NCBI GenBank assembly: GCA_963691705.1
Contig: OY829541.1
Coordinates: 68,171,189-68,235,188 of the forward strand
Direction of reading: 5' to 3'
Source: Viola odorata
Taxonomy: Eukaryota; Streptophyta; Magnoliopsida; Malpighiales; Violaceae
Length of the DNA stretch: 64,000 nucleotides
The notes beneath the pieces are model-generated. The model made no database searches and had not been told where the DNA came from. It was given only the letters and a program-made list of their open reading frames with translations. The position numbers and the translations under genes are program-made. This document shows positions 21,076-33,600 of the stretch, in pieces; the first letter of the stretch is position 1; each line of letters opens with the position of its first letter.

Positions 21076-24000
21076 TTATATGTTGAATTTCTGAGGAACT
21101 GTGTCAAAGTCGTCAAAGTCAAATCTTTGGCGCTCTTTCCCAGCCTGGATATGACAGAATTCATCTGATTAGTTCTCCAACGAATGGTTGCTGAACAAGC
21201 TTAGCTACTCCATATACGAAACCAAAATAATAAGGTTTTACCTTTGCCAGGTATGACTGATCCAGTGACATCTTCTCATCCATTGAAGTAAGCTTCTTTG
21301 ACAGATTCATTATCCTGAAAAACAGAAACGGAGAACATTTAGGAATAACTGAAAAACTGCTGTAAAAACCTTCCGAATACGAACCAACACATCAGCCATT
21401 CAAACAAAAAGCTGACAACATTCTTATAGGGCGGTTATCATGGTACACAGTGCACTGAGCATAACTATTATCAGAAATCGTGGGCATCTAAATACTGTAG
21501 ATTTGAGGTAAAATAATTCAAATCTAAAACCATGGCACAATTATAGTCATTAAAGCCGGGTCTTGGTTTGAAGGAAGGTAATATACGGAAATATGCCAGA
21601 AATTTCAGCAAGTTTGCATGAAGTGGCTACTCACAGGGCTAAAACTTGATCCTTTCTTGAAGACTACTGCCATTGCATAATGCAATGGAGTAGAGATGAT
21701 AAAATGAGAAATTCAAAGAATACATTGCAAGTATGTACCTCTGAATTGAAGAGTCGATTCTCTGAATCATCTCACAGGATTTATATTGCTCAGGATCCTC
21801 TAGAAATCTAACCATGCCATCTTTCTGGTTGATGGTTGCATAAATCTCACCATCTTGTATCTAGATTTAAACATCAAGTGTTGATTATAAGGTATGTGAT
21901 GCAGAAGAGTAAACCAAAGGATGAGGACAAAGGAACTACCATTTGAAGCACATGCATTTCTGCCTCTTTGGCACTATTGAGTTGCACAGTGTTGGCGATG
22001 TCTTGGAGGGAGAGAGTCAAATATGTTTGAGTCAATCTTTGGATATTTCTCTTGTACATGGATGATACAGCTTGCTTCACCAGTCCAAGATTTTTGTCCT
22101 GAAAAAGGATCCAAAGCCTCTTTTAGTAACAGATGAAACAAATATTTATCGAGTCATCGGGATTCAGCTATGCATTCTCAGGAGTGATTTGAAAGGTGGA
22201 ACTCACATTTTCAAACCTCTCCCTGTTTGTTTGAACACAAGTCTCTAGTTCTGAAATCTTTCCAGTACCATAACTATTTGCCAATTCAATGTAGGGCTGC
22301 TCAAATCACAGAAAGAATGCATCAAAGAATAGAATGCAACCAAAATTTAATCGTCTCAACTACATTTATTACAAATAATTGGATACTTCTAAATGTTCAT
22401 CCATATAGCACTTCTAATTGAAAACAACAAATAACTAACAGTAAGCTCTGCAATCCATAAGCTAAGTCTTCCCCATTTGTATGGGGTTGACTATATCATA
22501 TTTGAACAAAATACCAATACATATTTTTTGAAAGAAATTACTTTGGAAGACATAAGACCATGCCACCCTTGGAGAAGAAGTTTGGGTGTGGTTGATAAGT
22601 TCGAGTTCTATGTATGCTATGCACAGATCACAGTGGGGTCAAGTGTTAGAAAACAAGTGCACATAAAATAGGACACTTGAGCCAACGCTGCATAGACATT
22701 TGGCAGAAACATTTTTCTCTACAAAATCTCTAGTCATAATTTCTTCAAGTACATAATCACAGCTAAGTGAAGCATTAACACAGCAAAAACTTTAAATCAA
22801 CCAAATATTCTGATTCAAATGTTCGTTGTGTTTTGCAATTACCTGACAGAAGTTCTTTAGATTCCTCTGAGCTGTTGAAGAAGCGTACTTGGGGAGGCCA
22901 GTTGAAAACTGGCACAGGAAAAGTATGTTGTACATCTCAAAGCATGTCATGAAGTAAAGAAGAGTTAAGAGAGGGTATGGAGCTTGAAAAGTCACCAATG
23001 ATAATAAGATCATAGTGAAATCAACACAAGGGGGCAGGCCACTAAGCACAGGAAAGCAATAAATTATAATTCAAATTCCAAGCCATGCATCCTATCTGCA
23101 AGCTATCTACAACATCAACCTGTTTAACAACTTAATATAACCATTGGAAAGCATACCTGTCCATTGTGAATAAGAGAGACCAATATGTATTTTTTGTATG
23201 CCTCAAAAGCTATAGCGTTTATTGAAGTCATAGGAGCAGTCACAGCCTGAGATAAAGAGAAGCACCAACTGAGTCAAATAAATTGCAATGATAGTGGGAA
23301 GTCAATACTAATTAGCTCATCCACAATAGAACACCCACATTGTGTAGAAGCTCCAAAGCTTTCTTAAAATTCTTCTGTCCAATGCATATCATGCCACTGC
23401 CATGACAACAAACATGGAAGATTTCTTGTCAATTCACAACCAAACAACAGACGCCGCAGAGCAGAATGTCCACATCAAGCAAGTAACTCACCCGTAATAA
23501 CAATAGAGAAACAGATCCCTCGGATAATCAACCTCAAGAATATCATCCTCCAAGACAGAAAACCCAGTTTTATAACATTTTGACATCAAACAAAGCTGAA
23601 GAAAGTCCGGGTGCAGAGCAGTCAAATGCTCAGATGAGGGTTGAACCTTCCTCACAGCAGCCAGCATTGGACCCACTCCACGGATAGGAGACTCAAGCAA
23701 CAGCACTTGATCTTTAAACCTTTTACAAACGCATATAACTGGACAACAAACGTGATTTATACAAATCAATCACATTGCAATTCCCATTAACAATAACAGA
23801 AACAAACAGAGCGAGAAATAATACATACACTTTTCAGGTGCCATGCGAATCTGTTCTGTGGAACAAGAGCTAATAAACCTAGCAAAAACCAAAACCAGTG
23901 TCATGGCTTGCTCTTTAGAAACTGGACCAGAAGTACACGCCTCCCTGCCACCATAGAAACACACACGAGCCAGAACTCAATAGTTATACCAATGTAACAT

Positions 24001-24342
24001 CGAATCGCAGACCCAAATACACCCCTATAACCACTAAACCGAGATGCGAATCACGTGACAGACATACACAGACAATTACAGAAAAAAAGCCTAATAGAAT
24101 TAGAAAGCAAAACCCTATCTAAACATAACAGAGAGAAGAGCTGTAGTGGATTATTACAGGAGGAAAAGGTAGCCGAGGGAGTGGAGAATGGGTTCGAGTT
24201 GATCAAGGAAAGGCAACAAGCGAGTGGACTCATGGCGGAGTAAATCGTCAGCTTGTTTCAATTGATTGTGAAGCACTGACAAGTCTGATGCGCTGCCTGA
24301 TAGACCCTGGATTTGGGTCACCAGAGTTTCTACTAAGTTCAT
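21076..24342 (-). CDS. CSN3: COP9 signalosome subunit 3
   Basis: Eleven exons on the minus strand (24342-24158, 23944-23829, 23738-23492, 23396-23339, 23246-23157, 22908-22843, 22296-22207, 22098-21940, 21860-21739, 21314-21242, 21144-21076) give 424 residues, close to the length I recall for Arabidopsis CSN3/COP13 (At5g14250). The start [14 protein letters not shown] and the TPR-like helical N-terminus match. The PCI winged-helix region (exon 8, residues about 285-337) contains [15 protein letters not shown] and LTLSLQDIA. The end [11 protein letters not shown] is the conserved acidic tail. The COP9 signalosome removes NEDD8 from cullins, and in plants it represses photomorphogenesis. The second exon's donor is GTATGT after AAAAGT, chosen because it alone keeps frame with exon 3. 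Confidence 0.97.
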
Positions 24343-25165
24343 CGTTGTAATAGCTATTAATGTTTGCTTTCTTGGGTTTTCTCTCCGATTGCTATTTGCG
24401 ATTGATCACTTTGCAATCGTACAAGCTCAGCAGAAGAAGAAAAAAAGTTGCTTCGGCTTTAAGTAGGTGATGTGATGATTTTAGAACAACAGAAAAGGTG
24501 TTGGATTGTAGGCTTTTTTGTGTGGGCTTGTATCAGAGATTAGTATATTGGGTTCTGAACAAAAGGCCCAATAAGTATAGGTTAAACTTGCTTCCAAGAA
24601 TAATGGATAAGAACAAAAGGCCCAATAAGTACAGTTAGTGGCTTTAGATCAATGTCAACAATTTATGATAATTTATGTCGTGGATAATATACGAGAGCAG
24701 CCGGATCCCAAACAAACCTAACTTAATAAAATTGGACTTATTTGAATAATGTTGTACAAATAAGGATTGAATCGAATCAATTCAAAACTAAAAGGATTCA
24801 CCTGCGAATTTTAATACAAATACAAAGGCAAAATAATATTTTTTAACTTAAATTATTTCTCACCACTTTGTGTAATGCAATCACTAATTCACTCACTCCT
24901 AAGATAATTAAATTTTAAAAATAGAAATTAATTAAAATTCATATATTATATTTGCATTTTTTTCTCTAAAAGCCCAATACAATTTGCTTTAAGAAAAGAA
25001 CAAGGCCCAGAGGCTTATTTTCAACAAAAAAGGCCCAGAGGCCCACTATGTACACTAAGCGATTAGAGAACACACCACCACTGCACCAGAATCAGAAAAC
25101 TGGAAAAGCAGTAAAGAGCAGAGCTTTTCACAGATCGAAATCGCCGAACAACAAATAGCAAAGAA
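24343..25165. promoter_or_regulatory. Divergent promoter region between CSN3 and the phosducin-like gene
   Basis: The 823-bp region contains TGGGCT at 24523-24528 and GGCCCA at 24565-24570, 24618-24623, 25004-25009 and 25032-25037. These are site II-type motifs. A 21-bp stretch containing one of them is duplicated exactly at 24557-24577 and 24610-24630. The two motif groups lie near opposite ends, so each gene probably has its own set. Confidence 0.5.
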
Positions 25166-26775
25166 ATGGCGGATTATCACTTTGTATACAAGGACGTGGA
25201 AGGAACATCGACGGAATGGGACGATTTGCAGAGAAAGTTTGGAAATTTACCTCCAAAGGAACCTGGTTTCAAGCCTCCACCTTTCGTTCCAGCTCCAGAC
25301 GCAGATTCCCTCCCCAAAGACAAGTCCTTCATTGACGAGAAGACTGAAGAAGAACTCGAAGAGCTGGAAGACGATCTTGGAGACGATCAGTTCCTCGAAG
25401 AATACAGGTTAGCTCTTTCTGGGTTTTTATTTGATTACGGAATGGAATTCGCAGTCTATTTAGGATGAATTTGATGCTGGGTTTAGATTTGATTTGATTG
25501 GATTGCATCATGTTGTTGTAAATCAATAAACTTTTAGTTGAATCTAGCTAAAGGGTGTTTGGCAACTTGGTTGTGATGCTTTTGAAAATGCTTTAAGGAG
25601 TGAAGAGAAGAAAGTGTTTTGATTGTTTTTTGACTAAGAGTTCTAGGCTTTGATTTCATAAGCATTTATGAAGGAATAATTACATCTTGTTTAGTCTGTA
25701 ATGATTTTGATTCTCTCCAAATGGGACATTTTTGTACGACACTTTTCAATATTGTGAAATGTGAAATTGAGATGTGTTGTTCAAGGGATTCCAAGGGATT
25801 TAACCATGTATAATGCGATTGAAATCAAGGTGAATATTTTTATTTGTAGCCAATATAGGTTTACTGATAATTTTCTTGTTAATTGCTCCACTTGTTATAG
25901 GAAGAAGAGGTTAGCTGAGATGAGGGAATCGACAAAGATTGCCAAGTTTGGATCAGTGCTTCCCATTTCAGGGTCAGATTTCGTACGGGAGGTATCGCAG
26001 GCTCCCCCTGATGTTTGGGTCGTTGTGATTCTCTACAAGGATGGGTATTGCTTCAGTGACTTTAAGTGATTAGTTGTTTGAGTTTCTACTCTGTAGCTAT
26101 GCTTGACTGTCTTTGTGTTGCTCTTTTTGTGTGTGTATGGGATAGGTATGCAGAGTGTGGGGTGCTTATGAAATGTTTGGAAGAATTGGCCACAAAATAT
26201 CCCGCTACAAAATTTGTTAAGATAATTTCTACTGATTGTATACCAAACTACCCAGATTGTAATCTTCCCACTTTGTTAGTGTACAATAACAGCGCAGTCA
26301 AAGCCAATTATGTGGGCTTGCGTAGTTTTGGCCGAAGATGCACACCTGAAGGTATGTATCAAATTAGCACAACTAGCAGTTGAAGTGTAATTCTATTTGA
26401 TAGTTTGATGCTTATCTAATGCTATTATTGATGAAAACACATCCTCTTTTCTTCTAGGGCTCTAATGGCGTAGGCAGTTTTTATTAACACAGTTTGTAGT
26501 TTACAGTTCTTGTGTAAAATGGAACAAGTTTCTTTTCAATGATTGGTTATATGATGTTTTGGTGTTTATGCATTATTATCTCTATCATTCTAAGACAACT
26601 CGTCTTTCCGATACTAGGTGTGGCGCTAGTTCTCTGTCAATCAGATCCTGTGTTAAATGACGGTCAAAGTGGAGGTGACGCATCGAGAGAAAGTGTGATT
26701 AAAGGAGTTCAGAGGAGGTTCATAGAGAAGGTCGTGAAGGAGCATGAAAATGACGATGGATCTTCAAGCGATTAG
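25166..26775 (+). CDS. Phosducin-like protein with thioredoxin fold (PDCL3/PLP3 type)
   Basis: Four exons (25166-25407, 25901-26044, 26146-26351, 26618-26775) give 249 residues. The N-terminus has MADYHFVYKDVEGTSTEWDD and an acidic helical region. The thioredoxin-like domain follows from about residue 90, containing VVVILYKDG and the conserved FVKIISTDCIPNYPDCNLPT stretch. The redox CxxC of true thioredoxins is absent. Family members act with the cytosolic chaperonin CCT in folding beta-tubulin and G-protein subunits. The nearest relatives I recall are Arabidopsis At5g14240 and At3g25580. The assignment to the PDCL3/VIAF branch is from overall pattern, not a tree. It is divergent from CSN3. 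Confidence 0.92.
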
Positions 26776-27312
26776 GACTTTCAGAAATCTCTTCTAGTTT
26801 TCACTTTGTGGAGAGGATGTGTTGTGTGCAGCCTCTAGTAATTGTTGTCTTCTAGGTTTTTTTTGGGATGAAAAGAAAGAAATTTGTGTCGCACCCAGTG
26901 ATCTCTTGCTGCGTGACTGTGTTGCAACATCTTTTAATTTGCTTATCTGTTAAAGCAATGTGTGTGTGTGTGATATAGATGGACTTACCATGCTTAGGTG
27001 AAAATATTTATTGGCAATTCGCACGATTTACTTCAAGCTTGTTATTCTTCCTCTTTTCTTTTTTGATAAATTGAGTAGAAAGCAACAAGATTACCATACA
27101 TGAAAGACACTAGCATTTGTTTTTATTGCCACAAAAAAAAGGGTTCCGAAATTGACTCAAGGATACATCTCAGAAATAAAACGCATTCACAAATTTCTTG
27201 TCAACATGTGAGGAAATTCAAGAACCAGCCGGGCATCCGTGTCTACTTATGGTGATCAGAGGTGAGAAAAGTAATGGCGGGCGGAGATGAAAATAAGCAC
27301 CATCACCACTTC
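26776..27312. other. Convergent 3' region between the phosducin-like and L13 genes
   Basis: This stretch should hold the two facing 3' UTRs. It contains a short TG run near 26960 and AT-rich DNA. I see no gene. Confidence 0.6.
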
Positions 27313-29615
27313 TCACTCTGTCAGTGTCTCCTCCTCTTTGACGTCCGTATTTCTGTTTTTTCGTATATAGGTAGTACCCTGTTGTTGCAGCTCAGCTTTT
27401 TTCTGAGCTCGGATCATGGCTCTTCTATCACGAGGCCTCATTTCTCGTACCGACCTGGGAGGCATGATATATGGTTCGACAGGCCGATCACTGAAGGGGT
27501 GCTCACCATCAGTAAAAATCCTTAGCTTGCGATCTCTATCCTGCATAGATAAAATGAACCTTGTGACACTGGTACTTTCTAGCATTTCAAATTGAACAAT
27601 GGAAACCAACTTCCATATGCACGATCACGAATTCTGAAGGAATGGCAACAATTTCTGGTCACGAAACCAAAAATTGAAAACAAGCACCTAATTGCCATTG
27701 ACAAAAACACCCCTTGGCAACAATTTAAATGGAAAAAGCAAAAGGATGGCAGAGGTTGTATAAGAATTCCAGTATCAAAGACACTCTAGCTGTTCGACAA
27801 GCCAATGTTACTCAACTTAAGATGAGCTAAAACAGTTTTCTTTTTCTTTTGAAAAAACATTTTTTATTCCTAACAATCTCATGAAATCACCTATAATAAT
27901 GTTAGATAGTAAAGCCAGTCATACAAAACTTATGAGCTCTATTCTCCCATGAACTGTTCTTAATCCTGTTTGCTAAAATACATTTTCAATGAGACTGTAG
28001 TATTTGGAGTGGGAGATGGATATAGTGCAGAGATTATGTACAGAAAAGGAAAAAATATTCAATAAAATGAAAGTTGCTAGGTACATCACTCACATCTCGC
28101 AATTTGTTTCTTGGAAGCATACGTAGGACAGCTTTGCGAATGACTTCTGTAGGGTCCTTGGCCATCTGGTCCTTTAAACTCCGTTCCTTAAGGTGGCCTA
28201 TATACCTAGAGGAAACAACTCAACGTTAAGATGTTGCTTAATATAAAGAATTAGAGAAGGTAGGAAGCATAGAATTCAAAGGTTGGCATTCATCTCAATC
28301 CATAAATGTTTACAGCAACAATATCTGTGAGATCTAACAGATGCATGGAATTCACAATTCTTCTATGGAATCACTGTTTTGTGTGTTTGTTTAAAAAATG
28401 GAGTTACGGTTATGGTTATGGTTATGGTAACATGCTTGAAACAGTCAATTAACTCAATGGACAATTTGATAACTTTTTCATACATTATGTTCCATATTAA
28501 CTACGGCCACAAGTGGCGAACAATCAGTCTTGAATAAGAAGCAGAATCATGGTATTACACTATGTCTAAGAATATGCCACATTCATCATTTTCAGAAAGT
28601 AATTACTAGAAACAGTGATACTTACCCAGTATGCCAACGATAAAACTTGTTTGTCAATTTTCTCCCTGTAACGCATACATCTTTTGCATTAAGCACAATA
28701 CACATATCACCATCATCACGATTAGGAGTATATGTTGGTTTATCTTTCCCTTGAACGACTGTAGCTATTTGAGATGCCAATCTCCCAAGAACCTGCGATA
28801 AATATGACCCACTGTTACACTCTCAAAAGGTTGAGAACAAAAGGGATAAGATAATGTTCACAACAACTGAATAAAAACTTGTTCAATAGACTCTGCATTG
28901 GCTTCAAAAAAAAGTTCACTTACGACTTACAAATGCACATGGGGGGAAAAAAGAAAGAAAAAGGTTAGAACTCACCTGGCCTTTGGCATCAAACACTCTC
29001 CATCGCAGACCTTCCAGATTGATACGCCTGATGCCAGCAAGAGCTTTCTACAAGTATACAAGACAGTAGTCTTCATCATTGATTCAAATGTAAATTAAAT
29101 ATCAACATCAAGTCATCCTTTATCACGGTACCTACAACAAAGGATCTATCAAACACACATCAACATGCACATATTTTCTCCTACCTTCTAAATACTAAAA
29201 ATCTTAAAAAGGATCTATCAAGAACATCAGCATAATCACTTGTTCTCATATCTTCTACGTCCGAGAATCCCTAAAATGCACAGACCATCCAGAAAAAAAT
29301 GAATGCAGGTTCTCATTGAAAAGGTGTCCAGATAGTAGACAAACTTCTACCAGACTGCTGGAGAAAAAAGAAGCATCACTGACACAAATAAACAACTTAT
29401 TTCAAAAAGCCAACATAATCATTCGGTACTTTTAACAAACAATTGGTGTGCTACAAATGAGAGAATACCGTCCTGGTTCTTAAAGCAACAGGAATAAGAT
29501 ATCCATTTGTCAAAGAGAAAAACTGATTGAATACACAAAAGGCTCCTTACAAAATACGACAAGGGCGTACCTTCATGTTGCCCTTAAAAGCGGTCGCTGT
29601 AGCTTGGCTTGCCAT
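27313..29615 (-). CDS. Ribosomal protein uL13, organellar (mitochondrial) type
   Basis: Five exons on the minus strand (29615-29571, 29047-28976, 28792-28626, 28205-28094, 27540-27313) give 207 residues. The uL13 core is clear: [46 protein letters not shown] and [17 protein letters not shown]. The C-terminal extension ([16 protein letters not shown]...) is typical of the plant mitochondrial form, as I recall in Arabidopsis At3g01790. The protein is part of the large ribosomal subunit. No long presequence is obvious in the first 26 residues, so targeting is inferred from family rather than a clear signal. TGGGCY motifs lie upstream. Confidence 0.92.
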
Positions 29616-30653
29616 TTCTCCAGCTCACTGTCAACCAATTCCAACAAAATAATCATTCACCTGAGTAAACGACACAAAACATAAACAACCCACGATATGG
29701 AAAGCAATAGATTGACGCAAATGAAAATGTGGAAACAGAAATGGAAGGGGATTAGCATGGAAACCTCAGAACAATAGGGTTTTGATTGGAGAAAGAGCAA
29801 ACTCCGACAGGGTTTAGGCGTTTAGCCGAAGAAGCATCCGCTGATTATGTAATTGGGCTCTGATCGTTACCTATCGGCCCATAGATGGGTCACATGGGCC
29901 GGTCAATCGACTTTTTGTTGGCCCGAAACACCTCAAGTTGCAAAGTCCCTTTGTGTTCTCTCTGGAAAATGTCTCTTTTTCTTTTCTAATAAGGTAAGGT
30001 AATACTCCAACCTGAGAATTTTCTGTTATTATCTACTATCAGTTACTGAAAAGGGACCGCATAAATAAGTGAAAAATGCAGGAAGTTAATTTCTTTAATT
30101 AATGAGGGCGAATTGTTAATAGTTCAAAGCTCGTTTGGATAGAGGGTATAAAATAGGGTTAAAAAAATATTAAGGGGTTAATTGTAAAGAAAGTTTGGTA
30201 AAGATTTATTAAAGTGTATGATAAATGAGTCTCATTAAGAATTTAATTAAATTTTAGGTTGAAATGAATGAATATATGATTCCTAATAATAATGTGTAAA
30301 AAAAAAGTAAAGAGTGATAAAAAATACACGAGTCTCATAAAAAAATAAAAGGAACGAGCCGTGGGGTATAAATTTAAGGGGGAAAATTAACTAGAAAAGC
30401 TATGTTAGATAATAGAAGATTGCTTTTCACAGTCTTTGTCTTTCAGCTAATATAACATAATCATTTCAAAAAGAATTCTTTTTCCTACCTCTTCCATCAC
30501 ACTAATGGAAAACAAAAGCTACACCTACATCAGATCAGCTACATAAACTAGAAAAAAAACTCCCATGTATAGATGCTAAATCCTAACGACAACCCATCTA
30601 TCACTGTCGATTTTCATCCAAAATGAACAAATGGATCGATCCCACTAGAAGTC
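29616..30653. other. Promoter side of L13 and 3' side of RAD21
   Basis: The part next to L13 carries site II-like motifs (listed separately). The rest, about 29940-30650, is AT-rich with homopurine and homopyrimidine runs. It includes the 3' flank of the RAD21-like gene. I see no further gene. Confidence 0.55.
29854..29923 (-). promoter_or_regulatory. Site II-type motif cluster upstream of ribosomal protein L13
   Basis: TGGGCT at 29854-29859, GGCCCA at 29876-29881 and TGGGCC at 29895-29900, with a related TTGGCCC near 29918-29924, lie about 240-310 bp before the start codon. Such TGGGCY clusters characterise plant ribosomal and mitochondrial protein promoters. Confidence 0.55.
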
Positions 30654-33600
30654 TCATTTACAAGCTACACTAAAAGCTTGTTCCCATTGAGAGGTTTTCC
30701 AGACAAGAAGTCTGCCGTATGCACTCTCTTGCTTCACATGCACATACCCTTTACTTTTCAAGACCTGCACAATTGATTTACAAAGACCATATCAAGACTA
30801 ATCCCAACGAACACGGTGTTGTCTAATATATATCACACGTGATTTCGTATATTATCTCACATACCAGAATCTCGGAGAAGAGCCTTGCGCTCTCTTTCGC
30901 AGTTCTTCCTTCCAGAAGTTGCGATAGATCTATTACTTCATTCACTCCTTTTTCCTTACAAATTGCAAAACTTCTATGCAAGCACCTCATGGCCACCCTG
31001 TGCAACACATCCCGTACTTGGGTTAGAGTCGAACGACGAAATTTAGCAAGTCCAAAGGAGATTAGTTAAACAAGCATTAGAAGCTGATGCTTCAGCTGAA
31101 TAGGAAAATTATACTAAGTGGTTATTCTCGCTACCTTGTCCTTTCTGACCACCCATCTGCAATCAATATTAATATGGTATGAGACACCAGCAGGAGTATA
31201 CAATCTAAAATGCTCAATGGTTAAACTTGAAATGGTACTTACAATGGTCATTGTCATCCTCTTCACATGAATTTGTTTCCTGTAGCAAAGGAAGAAAGAT
31301 TCTCAATTCATTTAAGCTTATGCTCAGGTGTATGAGAATCCTGCAGATATATAAGAGATACGGAAAAATTATATATAATATATATAACAAAGCGGCTTTA
31401 AAGTAGTTGCTTCTACCTCATTCAACAGACAGAAATCAAGCTCTTGATCCTTATACAGGCATGGTTGTTTATCTACATCGCCATCTACATAAGACATGTC
31501 AGGTCCATCAGGGCTCTCAAAAGATCTCGGGTATGAAGTGTGCCGAATGGGTGTTTCTGGAGCAATTTCCCCTTGTTCAACACCAGCAGCAGCAGGAGAT
31601 TTTGGTATGTCTAGCTCTCCTGGAGGTCCAACAGTTTCAACAAATCTGCTAACAGTAGCAGAATCTGAGGCGCGCAATGTTTCCAAAGGCCCCAAAGTTA
31701 CCTTTGTTCCGCCTACAAGAGATTCTGGAATGAGTGCCTTCTCCTGATGTTCCACAGATTCAGCAAATCTGTCAACATTGCTGCACTCAGAGACATATTC
31801 CTGTGGGACCTCATTTGTACTAATTGATTCTGGAATCAACATGTCCACTTGCTCTGGAGGTCTAACATCTACCACTATTCTAGCAACAGTAGGAGATTCT
31901 GACACATTTGATTGGTCGCCAACAGATGGGCATTCATACACCAGTCTCCGTGGAACTTCCAGAGTCTTCACTGATTCTTCAGTATTTCCATTCTTTTTAC
32001 AAAGGAAGGTACTGAGGTCCAGTGAAGCACCTACAGAAAAAACATGTTTAGTAGAGATGGCACAACTATTAAACTACAAAGGAAATGATACCGGTGCCAT
32101 ACTAGGAATCAAAGGATCTAGAAAACACCGGGAAGCACTGGAAAGCCGATGTTCTTTCCACGCAGCAAGAGCAGTACGGGGAGCTTTTCGTCGTCTACAC
32201 ACCAAGTCACTTGAGTCTGCTATGATCTGTTTAATTACACTGTGAAATTGCAAATAAGAAACCAACCACAATCATATTATATTTACATCATTTTAATTCC
32301 TCGTGTTGATTCCAATCTGTTGAAAAGAATTGAGATCCGCCGTCAAAATCACGATGATTTAAGTATTGGTTGTAGCTCTATTTAATTAGAAAGCCACACA
32401 ATGCATGAGCAAGCAAACCAAACAGGTCAGATGACTGAAGCTCATATCATTTTCAGACAACCAACTTAGACTGTTCAATTCTTTTCACCTTAAGATGTTT
32501 CAACGAGTTCCAATACAGGTCTTGGGGCACCAGCAATAGGTGCACCACCTAATATTTCAAACCAGAATTCTTCAAACATAACACCTACTTTAAATTAAAA
32601 TCAACCATGATCAAAATGGTGGTTCCCACGATATCATTGAAGCAAGGAAAAGAACAGTCGCAGTTACCAATTATAATAATCAGTTGGTTTTGTCATTTTC
32701 ATACTGTTCAGTCTTTAGACTACACTGTAGCATAAAATGGTTTATGGCCCCTAGTTTCAATTCCTATCCATGAAAAAAAAAACTCACTTACTTATTAGGA
32801 AACACTATCACATCATCGAAGAAACACTTTCTCTTCTTTTGATTCCGAGCACGCTCCTTAGTAGCTGGTGTAGTAATGACGAAAGGCTCTGGTGCAGGAA
32901 CTGTTGCATGGTGGAAATAATTTATTAAACTAGACAGTTTACTAAGAGCAGCCTCTTCCAGAAACTAAGATCATAATCATATGACCAGCCCCTGATAGCA
33001 AAAGTTCATCTGTACGGTTCGTAACATATACAGATGGAAGAATTATTTTGGATTGTCAACTTTAGACCAAAGAAAATAAATAAACTTTCCAGAGTTGAAA
33101 ATATGGAAATTCAATTTATTGTAGAAAACAGGTTGTAACCAATGCAGTCAATTCCAAAGTTAAAAAGAAACATGAAGACCCTTGTTTACCTGGACCATCA
33201 TGGACCTTGGTTTGAGGAGTTGCATCAAGTTTCACAGGTATTCCTTCATCTTTCTTGGCGTGACAATGACTATTCCATGATAATGAAATTTCATCCCCAG
33301 TTTGACAGTCTTCATTAACTGGCCGGGCATTTCCTGGAGGCTCCCGTATTGCACAAGCCGTTTGAATGTCCACATGTTCTTCCTGAGAAAAACTAACATC
33401 TAGCAGCTTCTCAATGACAGCATTAACATCACCTAGATCTGGGTCTTCAATTGCATCCAGCAATTCACTTTCTGACTGCATAACACCTGGATCCTTTTTC
33501 TGATGCCTACCATTTTCACAAATCTCACCATATTGAGGATTCTTAGTTTCTCCCTCAGCTCCACCAAATGTTTCAAGGCCTGCACAAGCTACTTTAGAAA

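Noticed and set aside
22440..22700. Possible SINE-like sequence in a CSN3 intron (CCCCATTTGTATGGGGTTGA)
   Set aside because: It recalls plant Au-SINE ends, but I could not find a promoter box, a tail or target duplications.
28406..28429. Short GGTTAT tandem repeat
   Set aside because: Only three units in an intron of the L13 gene; too short to mean anything.
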